Of a DNA stretch of 64,000 nucleotides, positions 37,991 through 46,787 are shown one piece after another. The notes below the pieces were generated by a model. The model was given only the letters and a program-made list of their open reading frames with translations, was not told the DNA's origin and made no database searches. The stretch is taken from the NCBI GenBank assembly GCA_016714895.1, contig JADKBV010000004.1, positions 248,001-312,000 on the forward strand, written 5' to 3'. Numbering within the stretch: position 1 is the stretch's first letter; each line of letters starts with the position of its first letter. This DNA comes from Saprospiraceae bacterium. GTDB taxonomy: Bacteria; Bacteroidota; Bacteroidia; Chitinophagales; Saprospiraceae. A program made the translations under genes and the position numbers.

Positions 37991-38217
37991 ATTATGAGAT
38001 TGAGTTTGAGTTTGCTAATTAGTGCAAAAAAAAGCCCTTACTTTGAAAGGCGGTGCAAAAATATGTCGTTTCCAACTATCCTGCAAACTATTTGGCATTT
38101 TTTTTTCAATAGTTGTGTTTAATTTATTGTTGATGTTAAAAAAAGGATTCCCTCTGAAATATTATCTCTCATTAATTACCATACATTATCTAATGATAAT
38201 CAATTATTAATAAGTGA

Positions 38218-38829
38218 TTATCTCATTTTGGGTCGTCGTCTTTTACCACCCATCATACCTGATTGCCCGGCTTTCATTCCCATACTTTGTGCCAATTTAG
38301 CCTGACCCCGATTGTTGATGGCAACCTCAAATTGTTTAATCTGGTCTTTCAAAGTAGGTTCTGTGACTTTCAGGTTTTTACATTGGTAAAAGTAATTTTT
38401 GGCTCCGGTCCAATTATTTTTGTTCGCCTGTATGCCTGCCATCTGAAGCAAAATCATTGCTTTTTCATTGTCTGTGGGCAGTTTTAATGTCAATGCCTTT
38501 TGAAAATAGGCCTCCGCATCATTGTTGTCTTTTCTGTTTGCGGCCAAAGAACCTTTGAGAATATAATAAAAAGCACGATTCGTAACATAGAGCCAACCCG
38601 GTTTTAAAGTAAGATCCAATCTTTTTTCGGCACCATCAAAATCCATTTTTTGCAATAGTTCCGAAGCTGACTGGATAGTACCTAAAAGTACATAACTTAG
38701 CAAAAAAATCAAACCGATTATAATCAGAATCCACGAGTACCCGAATCCATAGATCAGTGACAGGATAATGCCTCCTCCCAGAAAAAGGCCAATCAAAGCA
38801 AATTTTACATAAATATTGATAGTAAACAT
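38218..38829 (-). CDS. Membrane-anchored TPR-like protein
   Basis: This 203-residue protein has two hydrophobic segments at residues 8-27 and 30-50, then a soluble helical region with TPR-like repeats (AFYYILKGSLAANRKDNNDAE, then AEAYFQKALTLKLP, then GAKNYFYQC). The tail is basic and Gly/Met-rich (GMMGGKRRRPKMR). It probably acts as a scaffold at the inner membrane. A TAATTTTG box (38851-38858, reverse strand) precedes it. No specific function can be given. Confidence 0.75.
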   Translation of the reverse strand: MFTINIYVKFALIGLFLGGGIILSLIYGFGYSWILIIIGLIFLLSYVLLGTIQSASELLQKMDFDGAEKRLDLTLKPGWLYVTNRAFYYILKGSLAANRKDNNDAEAYFQKALTLKLPTDNEKAMILLQMAGIQANKNNWTGAKNYFYQCKNLKVTEPTLKDQIKQFEVAINNRGQAKLAQSMGMKAGQSGMMGGKRRRPKMR

Positions 38830-38968
38830 AACTCATTATAAATTGAGTGCCAAAATTACAATAATTTTCAGGTTTGAAAGACACCGGAGGAAATAAATAT
38901 TCAGATCGATTCCGTATAAGTTAGGTTAGTCATTCAAACAGAAATAAAGCATGTTCAGAATTTTATAG

Positions 38969-38976
38969 TATGTTTG
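38969..38976 (+). promoter_or_regulatory. Candidate -7 box (TATGTTTG) for the symporter-murQ transcript
   Basis: TATGTTTG fits TAnnTTTG and ends 25 bases before the symporter ATG. No matching -33 TTG was identified. Confidence 0.45.
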
Positions 38977-39001
38977 CAGCTGAATTTCACCTCCACGACC
39001 C

Positions 39002-40492
39002 ATGACGACACTGAGTCCATCCATCATTTTATCCATTATTCTGGGGTATTTTTTGTTATTGATCATGATATCATTATTTACCCGAAAAAATGCTGATAAT
39101 CAGACTTTTTTTACTGCCAACAGGAATAGTCCGTGGTATTTGGTTTCTTTCGGCATGATCGGTGCAAGCTTATCGGGTGTTACTTTCATTTCTGTGCCGG
39201 GTGCTGTGGGCGGCTCAGGTTTGAATCAGGCATTTTCTTACATGCAGATGGTATTCGGGTATTTATTAGGTTATCTAGCCATTGCATATGTATTATTGCC
39301 TATATATTACAAATACAATCTGACGACCATTTACGGATTTTTGGAAAAAAGATTCGGTAGTCATGCCTATAAAACAGGAGCTGCGTATTTCATTCTTTCA
39401 AGGGTGGTAGGTTCTGCTTTCCGGCTTTATCTGGTAGCTTTGGTTCTTGACACATTTGTTTTTTCCAAAATGAATATCCCGTTTTTTGTGACCACATTTG
39501 TCACCATATTATTAATTTGGTTATACACGTACAAGGGGGGAATCAAAACTATCGTTATCACCGATACGTTCCAGACTGCGGCTATGTTGCTCGCTGTGAT
39601 TCTTACGATTTATTTTATTTCTGCTGAGATGAATGTATCTGTTTCCGGTTTATTTCACAACATCTATGAAAGTTCTTACAGTAAAATCTGGTTTTTTGAT
39701 TCCGGATGGAATGACCCCAACAATTTTGTCAAACAATTTATTTCCGGTGCTTTAATTACTTTGGTAATGACGGGATTGGACCAGGATATGATGCAAAAAA
39801 ATCTTACATGCCGAAACCTGAAGGATGCCCAGAAAAATATGGTTGTTTTTAGCATTGTGTTGATTTTTACCAATTTGTTGTTTTTGACAATGGGAGCAGC
39901 TTTGTATCTTTATAGCGATGCTCTGTCTATCGACATTCCCGGCAATACGGACGTTTTTTATCCTAAAATTGCTTTGGAACTTATGCCTCAAAGTTTTGCA
40001 GTCCTTTTTATCATCGGTCTGATTGCCGCAGCCTATAGTTCTGCTGACTCTGCACTCACAGCCCTGACTACTTCTTTTTGTGTGGATTTCCTGAATTTTG
40101 AAAAAATAAATCGTACGGAAGAGCAAAAAAAAGCCAGCCGAATGTGGGTACACGTCGGTTTTTCGGTTTTACTTGCCGTTGTGATAGTCATTTTCCGCGA
40201 GATGAACGATACTGCCATCATCAACAATCTTTTTAAGGCTGCGGGTTACACCTATGGTCCGTTATTGGGATTATTTGCTTTTGCCATATTGAGCAAAAAA
40301 TGGATACCGGGAATCCCTACAGTGGTCGTTTGTTTATTGGCTCCTGTTTTGTCTTACATTTTGAATGACCATGCTGATATCTTTTTCGGAGGTTTTCAAT
40401 TTGGCAATCTGATTATAGCGCTCAATGGTTTTCTAACCTTTATCGGACTATACATTATTTCATTTTTCAAATCATCAGAAAGTTATGTTTGA
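39002..40492 (+). CDS. Sodium:solute symporter (SSS family)
   Basis: This 496-residue protein has about 13 membrane helices. It has the SSS fold features TANRNSPWYLVSFGMIGASLSG (first helix region), VGGSGLNQAFSYMQMVFGYLLG and the conserved sodium-site helix AAYSSADSALTALTTSFCVDF. Substrates in this family include sugars, sialic acid and amino acids. Its stop overlaps the start of murQ by eight bases, so the two are translationally coupled and the cargo is probably a MurNAc- or amino-sugar-type compound. That is inference from context. Confidence 0.92.
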   Translation: MTTLSPSIILSIILGYFLLLIMISLFTRKNADNQTFFTANRNSPWYLVSFGMIGASLSGVTFISVPGAVGGSGLNQAFSYMQMVFGYLLGYLAIAYVLLPIYYKYNLTTIYGFLEKRFGSHAYKTGAAYFILSRVVGSAFRLYLVALVLDTFVFSKMNIPFFVTTFVTILLIWLYTYKGGIKTIVITDTFQTAAMLLAVILTIYFISAEMNVSVSGLFHNIYESSYSKIWFFDSGWNDPNNFVKQFISGALITLVMTGLDQDMMQKNLTCRNLKDAQKNMVVFSIVLIFTNLLFLTMGAALYLYSDALSIDIPGNTDVFYPKIALELMPQSFAVLFIIGLIAAAYSSADSALTALTTSFCVDFLNFEKINRTEEQKKASRMWVHVGFSVLLAVVIVIFREMNDTAIINNLFKAAGYTYGPLLGLFAFAILSKKWIPGIPTVVVCLLAPVLSYILNDHADIFFGGFQFGNLIIALNGFLTFIGLYIISFFKSSESYV

Positions 40493-41300
40493 TAAAATCA
40501 CAGAATCGGACTCATTATATCGCCATATTGAAAAAAAATCGGTTCGTGAAATATTGACAGATATAAACACGGAAGACCAAAAAGTTGCTTTGGCTGTTCA
40601 GGAGGCTATTCCCGAAATCGAAAAGCTGGTTCATGTCATCATTACAAAAATGGAAGCGGGCGGCAGGTTGTTTTATATTGGAGCAGGAACCAGCGGAAGG
40701 TTGGGTATTCTGGATGCATCTGAATGTCCGCCGACTTTTGGTGTTCCTTTTGACTGGGTGATCGGCCTCATTGCCGGAGGAGATCAGGCCATCAGAAAAG
40801 CAGTCGAAAATGCAGAAGACAGTCAGACACAAGCCTGGGATGACCTTTCAGCTTTTCAGATCAGCAATCTTGATGTGGTGATAGGAATTGCCGCGTCGGG
40901 CACGACACCTTATGTATTACATGGTTTGAGAGCATGTAAAAAAAACAATATCCTCACTGGAAGTATAACGTGTAATCCCGGCTCACCACTTGAAAAAGAA
41001 GCAGATTTTCCGATTGTCGCCAAGGTAGGGCCTGAATACATCACGGGAAGTACCCGAATGAAGTCCGGAACTGCCCAAAAATTGATACTTAATATGATTT
41101 CCACTTCTGTGATGATCGCTTTGGGCAGAGTCCTGGACAATAAAATGGTGGACATGATGCTGAGTAATGCCAAACTGGTGGACAGAGGAACCAAACAAAT
41201 CGTCCATAAAACCGGAATCTCATACGAAAAAGCCAATCAATTGTTATTGGAACATGGTTCAGTAAGGGTCGTTTTTCAAATCCTGGGTGTTATTTCCTGA
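40485..41300 (+). CDS. murQ: N-acetylmuramic acid 6-phosphate etherase
   Basis: This 271-residue SIS-domain lyase cleaves the lactyl ether of MurNAc 6-phosphate to GlcNAc 6-phosphate and D-lactate, in cell-wall recycling. IGAGTSGRLGILDASECPPTFG and ENAEDS carry the two catalytic glutamates (Glu80 and Glu111, matching Glu83 and Glu114 of the E. coli enzyme). GIAASGTTPYV and STRMKSGTAQK complete the family signature. It is about 25 residues shorter than E. coli MurQ, lacking part of the C-terminal helix. No amgK/murU or PTS component is visible nearby. Confidence 0.95.
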   Translation: MFDKITESDSLYRHIEKKSVREILTDINTEDQKVALAVQEAIPEIEKLVHVIITKMEAGGRLFYIGAGTSGRLGILDASECPPTFGVPFDWVIGLIAGGDQAIRKAVENAEDSQTQAWDDLSAFQISNLDVVIGIAASGTTPYVLHGLRACKKNNILTGSITCNPGSPLEKEADFPIVAKVGPEYITGSTRMKSGTAQKLILNMISTSVMIALGRVLDNKMVDMMLSNAKLVDRGTKQIVHKTGISYEKANQLLLEHGSVRVVFQILGVIS

Positions 41301-41409
41301 GAAAGTATATTTATGTCAGGTGCTTCATCTTTGCCTTTTTATGCTTAGGCAAATGAAAATTCTTTCTCCATGTACCGGAAGTCTGAGGAATTTTTAAGAT
41401 TTTTGCCTC

Positions 41410-42345
41410 ATGTTATCAAATTTTTACACTTTCTGCAGTATTTTCATTTTATCATCGGGTTTTTATACTCCGGACTTAAAGGCCGAAAAGATTTTTTATT
41501 TTTCGATTAGTCAGGATACCACACCTTCACTAAAAATTATTCAGCTTTCATCAAAAAACAATTTAACCATATCGACACTTTGTGCAAATAAGGTAGTTGA
41601 AACTTTGTGCGAACTCAACGAACTTTACCTAAACGAAAATATATCCTTTACGATAACAGACTCAGGTATTCCTGATTTTATGGTGGATTCAGTTTTAAGT
41701 TTTCCTATAGAAAAAGGGAGTTGTAAAGTTTTTTACGATAAAGAAAATATTGATAAAAAAATCTCGGTTTTGAGAAATAAAACCGAAAAACACAAACAAA
41801 TTCCTGCTTTTTCCAGACAATTGGAAGTGACAAAACCGACTGAAAATACAACCGTATATTATAAAGATATTGTATTCGCCTGGCCTGAAAATCCTGAAAT
41901 CAATCATTATGTGCTTGACGTAGCTATGGACGCTCAATTTACAAAAGTCGTCAAAAGTATATTTGTATTCGGAAATCAGATAAAACTCGACCATTTAGAT
42001 AAAAACGAATTGTATTACTGGCGGCTTAAACCATTACATCAAACGCAATATTGTCAGGAATACAGAGCTGAAGGTAAATTTTTTACCGTTGATATACATG
42101 TTAAAACGATGTCTCTTTTCGGCATATCATTATATACCATAGGTCCGACTACTTTTTTTGTTAATAATCCTGATCATAAATGGTATACTATAGAAATTGA
42201 AAGTTTGGAAGGAAAAATGATTTCCCAAATTGAAAGCAATGCGTCACACAAAATTTTTGACGCGGACGCATATCAACCGGGACATTATTTTGTCAGGCTA
42301 CGTTTCCAAACGTTTGATAATACCACTATTCTGACTGTAAGATGA
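41410..42345 (+). CDS. Exported protein with fibronectin-III-like segment, unknown function
   Basis: This 311-residue protein has an N-terminal hydrophobic segment (residues 6-20). Residues about 145-215 (VTKPTENTTVYYKDIVFAW, then YWRLKPLHQTQYC) resemble a fibronectin-III-like module common before sorting domains. The C-terminal part (GISLYTIGPTTFFVNN, then YQPGHYFVRLRF) looks like a degenerate sorting domain without the PNP motif. It ends four bases inside the next gene (ATGA overlap). Confidence 0.68.
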   Translation: MLSNFYTFCSIFILSSGFYTPDLKAEKIFYFSISQDTTPSLKIIQLSSKNNLTISTLCANKVVETLCELNELYLNENISFTITDSGIPDFMVDSVLSFPIEKGSCKVFYDKENIDKKISVLRNKTEKHKQIPAFSRQLEVTKPTENTTVYYKDIVFAWPENPEINHYVLDVAMDAQFTKVVKSIFVFGNQIKLDHLDKNELYYWRLKPLHQTQYCQEYRAEGKFFTVDIHVKTMSLFGISLYTIGPTTFFVNNPDHKWYTIEIESLEGKMISQIESNASHKIFDADAYQPGHYFVRLRFQTFDNTTILTVR

Positions 42346-42809
42346 AAAAAACGAAGGAACGGTTCTATAAAGAGATATTTGTAAAATCGGCAAGTCTTTC
42401 AAACAAACCGGAACCTAAGATTTTACATGAAAAATCATTTAAGGATGTAGATTGCCTTCAATGTGCCAATTGTTGTAAAACAACACCTGCTATGGTAACC
42501 AAGGTAGATGTCAACCGAATTTCAAAAGTGTTGAATATGTCTGCTAAGAACTTCATAAAAACATATGTTTTGGAAGATATAAACGGAGAACTATCCTTTA
42601 AAACTGTTCCATGTGTGTTTTTGAAAGATAATAACGAATGTTCAATCTATGAAGTAAGACCTAAAGCTTGCAGAGCGTATCCGCATATTGATGATCCCGG
42701 TTTTTATAAAAGACCACACCTCAATGCCAAAAATGTCGATGTTTGTCCCGCGGTACAAAAAGCAGCGGATATTCTCCAAAAACTAACAGAAACTTACCCT
42801 GCACCATAA
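42342..42809 (+). CDS. YkgJ-family cysteine-cluster protein
   Basis: This 155-residue protein has the zinc or iron-binding pattern DCLQCANCC, then VPCVFLKDNNECSIYEVRPKACRAYP, ending with VDVCPAVQ. The family (CxxxCxxCC type) has no established reaction. It starts within the stop of the preceding exported protein gene (ATGA). It is followed by the PaaY-like gene with 17 bases between. Confidence 0.9.
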   Translation: MKKTKERFYKEIFVKSASLSNKPEPKILHEKSFKDVDCLQCANCCKTTPAMVTKVDVNRISKVLNMSAKNFIKTYVLEDINGELSFKTVPCVFLKDNNECSIYEVRPKACRAYPHIDDPGFYKRPHLNAKNVDVCPAVQKAADILQKLTETYPAP

Positions 42810-42826
42810 CCTTAAGAAATAACGAT

Positions 42827-43426
42827 ATGATTTATGAATTTGAAGGAATCAGACCGGTCATTCACCCGACAGCTTTTATCCACCAAACGGCTATAGTTAT
42901 CGGACATGTCATCATAGGAAAAGATGTGTACATTGGACCCGGAGCTGTGTTAAGAGGTGACTGGGGCTGTATCCGTATAGCTGACGGGTGTAATGTTCAG
43001 GAAAATTGTGTGATTCATATGTTTCCGGGAATAGAAGTGATTTTGGAGGCCGGAGCACATATCGGGCATGGTGCTGTAATCCATGGTGCAAAAATTGGTA
43101 AAAATGTATTGATCGGGATGAACAGTGTCATAATGGACGAAGTTGTCATAGGAAGAGATAGTATTGTCGGAGCTCTGAGTTTTGTTAAAGCCGGAGAAAT
43201 TATACCCGAAAAAAGCCTGCTTGCGGGTAATCCGGCAAAAATCATACGAACGCTGGACGAAGATACCATATCATGGAAAAAAGAAGGAACAAAATTGTAT
43301 CAACAGCTGCCTGAAATGTGCTACCGAAGCCTTAAAGAATGTTTGCCCTTGACTGAAGAACCCGAAGTTTACCAAAAAAAAGAATATAATTACCCTACAT
43401 TACGCAAAAACCAAAAAGAAAGGTAG
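42827..43426 (+). CDS. paaY: PaaY-like hexapeptide-repeat thioesterase
   Basis: This 199-residue protein is collinear with PaaY of the phenylacetate pathway: IYEFEGIRPVIHPTAFIHQTA, then GPGAVLRGDWGCIRI, then VQENCVIHMFPG and GHIGH-type GAHIGHGAVIHG, ending SWKKEGTKLYQQL. PaaY removes stalled ring-opened CoA esters as a thioesterase; here no other paa gene is visible, so the true substrate may differ. ATG 42827 (MIYEF) matches the family start; the longer frame would overlap the YkgJ gene. Confidence 0.86.
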   Translation: MIYEFEGIRPVIHPTAFIHQTAIVIGHVIIGKDVYIGPGAVLRGDWGCIRIADGCNVQENCVIHMFPGIEVILEAGAHIGHGAVIHGAKIGKNVLIGMNSVIMDEVVIGRDSIVGALSFVKAGEIIPEKSLLAGNPAKIIRTLDEDTISWKKEGTKLYQQLPEMCYRSLKECLPLTEEPEVYQKKEYNYPTLRKNQKER

Positions 43427-43432
43427 ACAGGG

Positions 43433-43810
43433 TCAGAGTTCTTTATCTTTTATTTTTTCCTGCAGGATGTACAATTGTTTTTTATTCTGAGATAATTGTT
43501 CGTTACAAGTTTTCATGATGATTTCATAAGTTTTTTTCTGAACGACAAAAATATACTTGAGCAGGTATTGGTTGTCCTGCCATTTTTTCTGAACGAGAAT
43601 TTCTTTTTTGTCTTCATCTATGTAATAAAATGCCGCATCGTCTCTATTTTCAAGGATTTTATCAAAATAGGTACCTTGATCTCCATGATCATATATCTCA
43701 TAAGAAGCACATTGTTCCTGAACAATTTTGGTATATATGATAATTGGATTTTGAGATTGTACCTCTAAACCATAGGATAGTACAAAAAAACACAGCATAA
43801 GTAAATACAT
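43433..43810 (-). CDS. Small exported protein, unknown function
   Basis: This 125-residue protein has a signal peptide (MYLLMLCFFVLSYGLEVQSQ). The mature part has three Tyr-rich strands (IIIYTKIVQEQCASYEIY, then DDAAFYYIDEDKKEI) and a C-terminal helix (LSQNKKQLYILQEKIK) with coiled-coil character. There is no recognised family. It ends 7 bases from the end of the convergent PaaY-like gene. Confidence 0.62.
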   Translation of the reverse strand: MYLLMLCFFVLSYGLEVQSQNPIIIYTKIVQEQCASYEIYDHGDQGTYFDKILENRDDAAFYYIDEDKKEILVQKKWQDNQYLLKYIFVVQKKTYEIIMKTCNEQLSQNKKQLYILQEKIKDKEL

Positions 43811-44225
43811 CGCTTAAAATTTGGCTTTAAAATCGGGGTTAAAAATCTTTTCTCTAGTTATTCATGTAAAATCCTGTTAGAAATATCAAAACGGATTAAT
43901 ACCTGAAATAAAACGATTTATTCAAAAATCATTTTAACGGAACAAAAATAATGCCTTTTCTTAAATTGTATCGTTATTTTATGTTTAATTTTGTACAATC
44001 GTCAGTTAAACGACATTTTTAACGATAAATACCCGAATAGAGCATCATTTTATCTAAAAAACTGAAAATAAATAACCAATCTTATGCTTTTACTTTTTTA
44101 TTGTTTTAAACGATGATATTAAACGTTACAAAGTTTAGTCAACCTTTATGTAATTGTATTTCAACATAATTATTAAAAAGATTTGTTGGTTAAAAACAGG
44201 TGATTTATAAAAAACATATTCTTTT
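43811..44225. other. Intergenic region with repeated TTAAACGA / AACGATA motifs
   Basis: These 415 bases contain no plausible gene. They carry TATCGTTA at 43969-43976 and its complement TAACGATA at 44020-44027, plus TTAAACGA near 44005 and TTAAACGATGATA and TTAAACGTTA near 44106-44127. These could be binding sites, but AT-rich background makes chance likely. Confidence 0.35.
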
Positions 44226-45938
44226 TTACAACAAACAACCTTTTAAGATTTCCATGGTAATCAGATAAGTGGGTTTAACTCCATCCAGTCCAAGACTGCC
44301 GGATGCCAGTGTACTTCCCGTCTCCAAAGGATTGTCCGAGGCATAATAAGCATATCGGATTGTCACATTATTTTTGATACTTTTCCTAATTTTTGATGCA
44401 GACTGAATCGCTTTCTGATAATGTGCTCCTTCCATCTCCAGCCCGACTGCCTGCCAGGATGACTTCATAAAATAGGTGAGAATATCTTTATTTTGAAGTG
44501 AAGTTCCCAGAACCGTAATCATCGTTCCTTCATATACCCCCAATCCGGAATTTTTGAACATAGATGCTTTCAATTCATTTTTGAACGGATAATTGTCTGC
44601 ACTTCCTTCAAAAACATGTGCTGTCGGAATCATGATGTCGCCTTTAGTACCTTCGAGAATGCCGGCCTTACCCATTATATTGACGGATAAAACATTCAGA
44701 AAGGTCTTTTTACCGGGTTCGGTTTCATAAGGTTTGAGCAATTCATCCATGGTTTCATAAGCCTGTTCTCCAAATGCATAATCCATTACAATGATGACCG
44801 GGGTTTTGGAAAGTTCCTTTTTGTTCATGGTGAGCCCATCAGGAAGAGTTTTACCATCTGTTTGGGCCAAATCAAAGATTTGTACACCAATATTGGTTCC
44901 GCTAATATCTGAAAGTTGAATCATACCATTTTTTAAGGCAAAATCTTTGACCTTATCCCGTAAAACATCATTTCCGCTTTGGCTTAATACTTCAGCGTAA
45001 GGTTCGATATGATCGTGTTTCAGTTTTTTATAAAGAGCTGCTTTGGCATAAAAACAGTTCATCACGCTATGAAGATTGGCAGAAATAATGTGAATCGGTC
45101 TGTCGATGAGATTAAGGTCAAACAACGTTTTTTTGATGTGGTTGGCCCATCTTTCGCCATAAAGGTGATGTCCTAAATTTTCGCGTAAAGCCGGAGAAAA
45201 AGTGATTTCCCGGTCATTACCCTCAAAATATTCATCCATACTGAGTTTTCCCAGCCAGTAGGTGATCTCAAACAAACTATTGACTCCTGCCGATTTATCA
45301 AATTTTTCGTAAGTGACAGCAACTTCACTGAATGTTCTTCCCAAAAGGACATTCAGGCATGTCAGGCCTATATCTTTATTGACTTCTTCACCGTTTTTAA
45401 GTTTCCGCACGATATCTTCCAGCATGGTCCAGTTTTGGTTTTTGCGGTCTTTGATGTCGAGAGCATTTTTGCGGATTTTTTCAGCCTCTATATACATAAA
45501 AGTGAGATGTGTGAGGATATCATATACGTCACTTCCGCCTCTGGTCATTTCGATATACATCTGATCTGCGTCAATCCGGTAACAGTTGCGGACACGACGC
45601 GGAGGCACATGTTTTTCAAATTGAGAGTTTTCATACCCTTCCCGGGAAATGAGTTTGATATAGCGGCATTGTTCTATACCTACAGGCAATCTTTGAAAGA
45701 TGTACAACAAACCATTGAGTTCTACTTTTTCAGGATCAGCTACGGAACCGTAAATTTCAGGTTTCAGTGCCAGAAGAGCATCAATGATGGTCTCACCTGA
45801 AATCCCTAAAGGTTTGTAAGCTCCCCGCATAAACAGATGTTTCATGGCGATGTACAGACGCTGTATGGAAGTACGGGATATTTGTGCTCTGGTAGGTTGG
45901 TAACTGAAATATGCTGCCATAGAGATTGGATTTAGCAT
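44226..45938 (-). CDS. DUF6909-like protein with nucleoside-phosphorylase-like C-terminal half
   Basis: This 570-residue cytoplasmic protein has no signal peptide. The N-terminal 200 residues are helical with MYIEMTRGGSDVYDILTHLTFMYIEAEKIR. The C-terminal half holds VIIVMDYAFGEQAYETMDEL and, near 515-545, SSWQAVGLEMEGAHYQKAIQ. The latter resembles the GxEMEx segment that positions ribose in nucleoside phosphorylases and nucleosidases. I recall this as a Bacteroidota-restricted family (DUF6909). The enzyme reaction is unknown. A TAATTTTG box sits at 45967-45974 (reverse strand). Confidence 0.68.
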   Translation of the reverse strand: MLNPISMAAYFSYQPTRAQISRTSIQRLYIAMKHLFMRGAYKPLGISGETIIDALLALKPEIYGSVADPEKVELNGLLYIFQRLPVGIEQCRYIKLISREGYENSQFEKHVPPRRVRNCYRIDADQMYIEMTRGGSDVYDILTHLTFMYIEAEKIRKNALDIKDRKNQNWTMLEDIVRKLKNGEEVNKDIGLTCLNVLLGRTFSEVAVTYEKFDKSAGVNSLFEITYWLGKLSMDEYFEGNDREITFSPALRENLGHHLYGERWANHIKKTLFDLNLIDRPIHIISANLHSVMNCFYAKAALYKKLKHDHIEPYAEVLSQSGNDVLRDKVKDFALKNGMIQLSDISGTNIGVQIFDLAQTDGKTLPDGLTMNKKELSKTPVIIVMDYAFGEQAYETMDELLKPYETEPGKKTFLNVLSVNIMGKAGILEGTKGDIMIPTAHVFEGSADNYPFKNELKASMFKNSGLGVYEGTMITVLGTSLQNKDILTYFMKSSWQAVGLEMEGAHYQKAIQSASKIRKSIKNNVTIRYAYYASDNPLETGSTLASGSLGLDGVKPTYLITMEILKGCLL

Positions 45939-46078
45939 AATCTAACAAAAATTGAACCAAAAGAAGCAAAATTAAACGGTTATAGCTTAGATACCGGATG
46001 CAAAAACATTGTCAAAAGATTTTTTTGTACACAGAAACCAGATTTTCGTCGAAAAAAATAAAATATTTTTCCTTTTAC

Positions 46079-46091
46079 TGAACACTGTTCA
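46079..46091. promoter_or_regulatory. Candidate TetR operator 1
   Basis: TGAACACTGTTCA is palindromic around a central base. It lies just upstream of the TATATTTG -7 box of the tetR gene and matches a second site at 46756-46768 (shared form TRAACAGTGTTYA read on one strand). Confidence 0.6.
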
Positions 46092-46092
46092 T

Positions 46093-46100
46093 TATATTTG
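46093..46100 (+). promoter_or_regulatory. Candidate -7 box (TATATTTG) of tetR and efflux genes
   Basis: TATATTTG fits TAnnTTTG, immediately downstream of operator 1 and 24 bases before the tetR ATG. No good -33 TTG is evident. Confidence 0.55.
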
Positions 46101-46124
46101 CGTTGTTATTTAAAATTTTAAAAA

Positions 46125-46739
46125 ATGGGTTCTTCGGAAAGGAAAGAAAGAGAAAAAGCAGAATTAAAAGAGCAGATTCTTCATACAGCAAAAAAGATAT
46201 TATTAAAATCCGGTAAAAACGGATTGTCAATTCGTAAAATTGCCAATGAAATCGAATACAGTCCTGCGACCATTTATCTGTATTTTAAGGATAAAGATGA
46301 AATATTACACGAGCTGATGGAAATGGGTTTTATGCTAAAAAACAAATATATGGCGCATGCTTATGCTGAAAAAGATCCGGCACAACGTCTTTACGAAATC
46401 GGCAAAGCTTATGTTTCTTTCGGCATTCAAAATAAAGATTGGTATGATATCATGTTTAATTCCGACGAACCAATGCAACATATGGCCAAATGCCGCGAAG
46501 ACTGGGATCAGGGAATGGCCATGTTTAACTTTCTGACCATGACTTGCAAAGAAGCCATACAAAAATATGATCTGACTACCATCGATGAAAATGTTATGGC
46601 ACTGCAACTCTGGAGCAGTGTTCATGGTCTGGTCAATCTGGCACTGACAAACAGATTGGATATTGTAGAACATGCAGACAAACACGAAATCATTGAAAAA
46701 GTACTCAGTTCTATGTTACATTGTATCTTTAAAAAATAA
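46125..46739 (+). CDS. TetR-family transcriptional repressor
   Basis: This 204-residue protein has the TetR N-terminal helix-turn-helix (KNGLSIRKIANEIEYSPATIYLYFKDKDEIL, 34-64), followed by a helical ligand-binding core (YVSFGIQNKDWYDIMFNSD, then LQLWSSVHGLVNLAL). It likely represses its own promoter and the downstream RND efflux genes through two near-identical palindromes. The ligand is probably a toxic lipophilic compound exported by the pump. The TolC gene starts 48 bases downstream on the same strand. Confidence 0.93.
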   Translation: MGSSERKEREKAELKEQILHTAKKILLKSGKNGLSIRKIANEIEYSPATIYLYFKDKDEILHELMEMGFMLKNKYMAHAYAEKDPAQRLYEIGKAYVSFGIQNKDWYDIMFNSDEPMQHMAKCREDWDQGMAMFNFLTMTCKEAIQKYDLTTIDENVMALQLWSSVHGLVNLALTNRLDIVEHADKHEIIEKVLSSMLHCIFKK

Positions 46740-46755
46740 TTTTTTTACCTAACAC

Positions 46756-46768
46756 TAAACAGTGTTTA
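46756..46768. promoter_or_regulatory. Candidate TetR operator 2, before the TolC gene
   Basis: TAAACAGTGTTTA is palindromic around its central base and is a variant of operator 1. It lies 19 bases upstream of the TolC-family ATG in the tetR-TolC gap, suggesting a second promoter or roadblock control. Confidence 0.58.
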
Positions 46769-46787
46769 TATTAATAACATCATTTAT

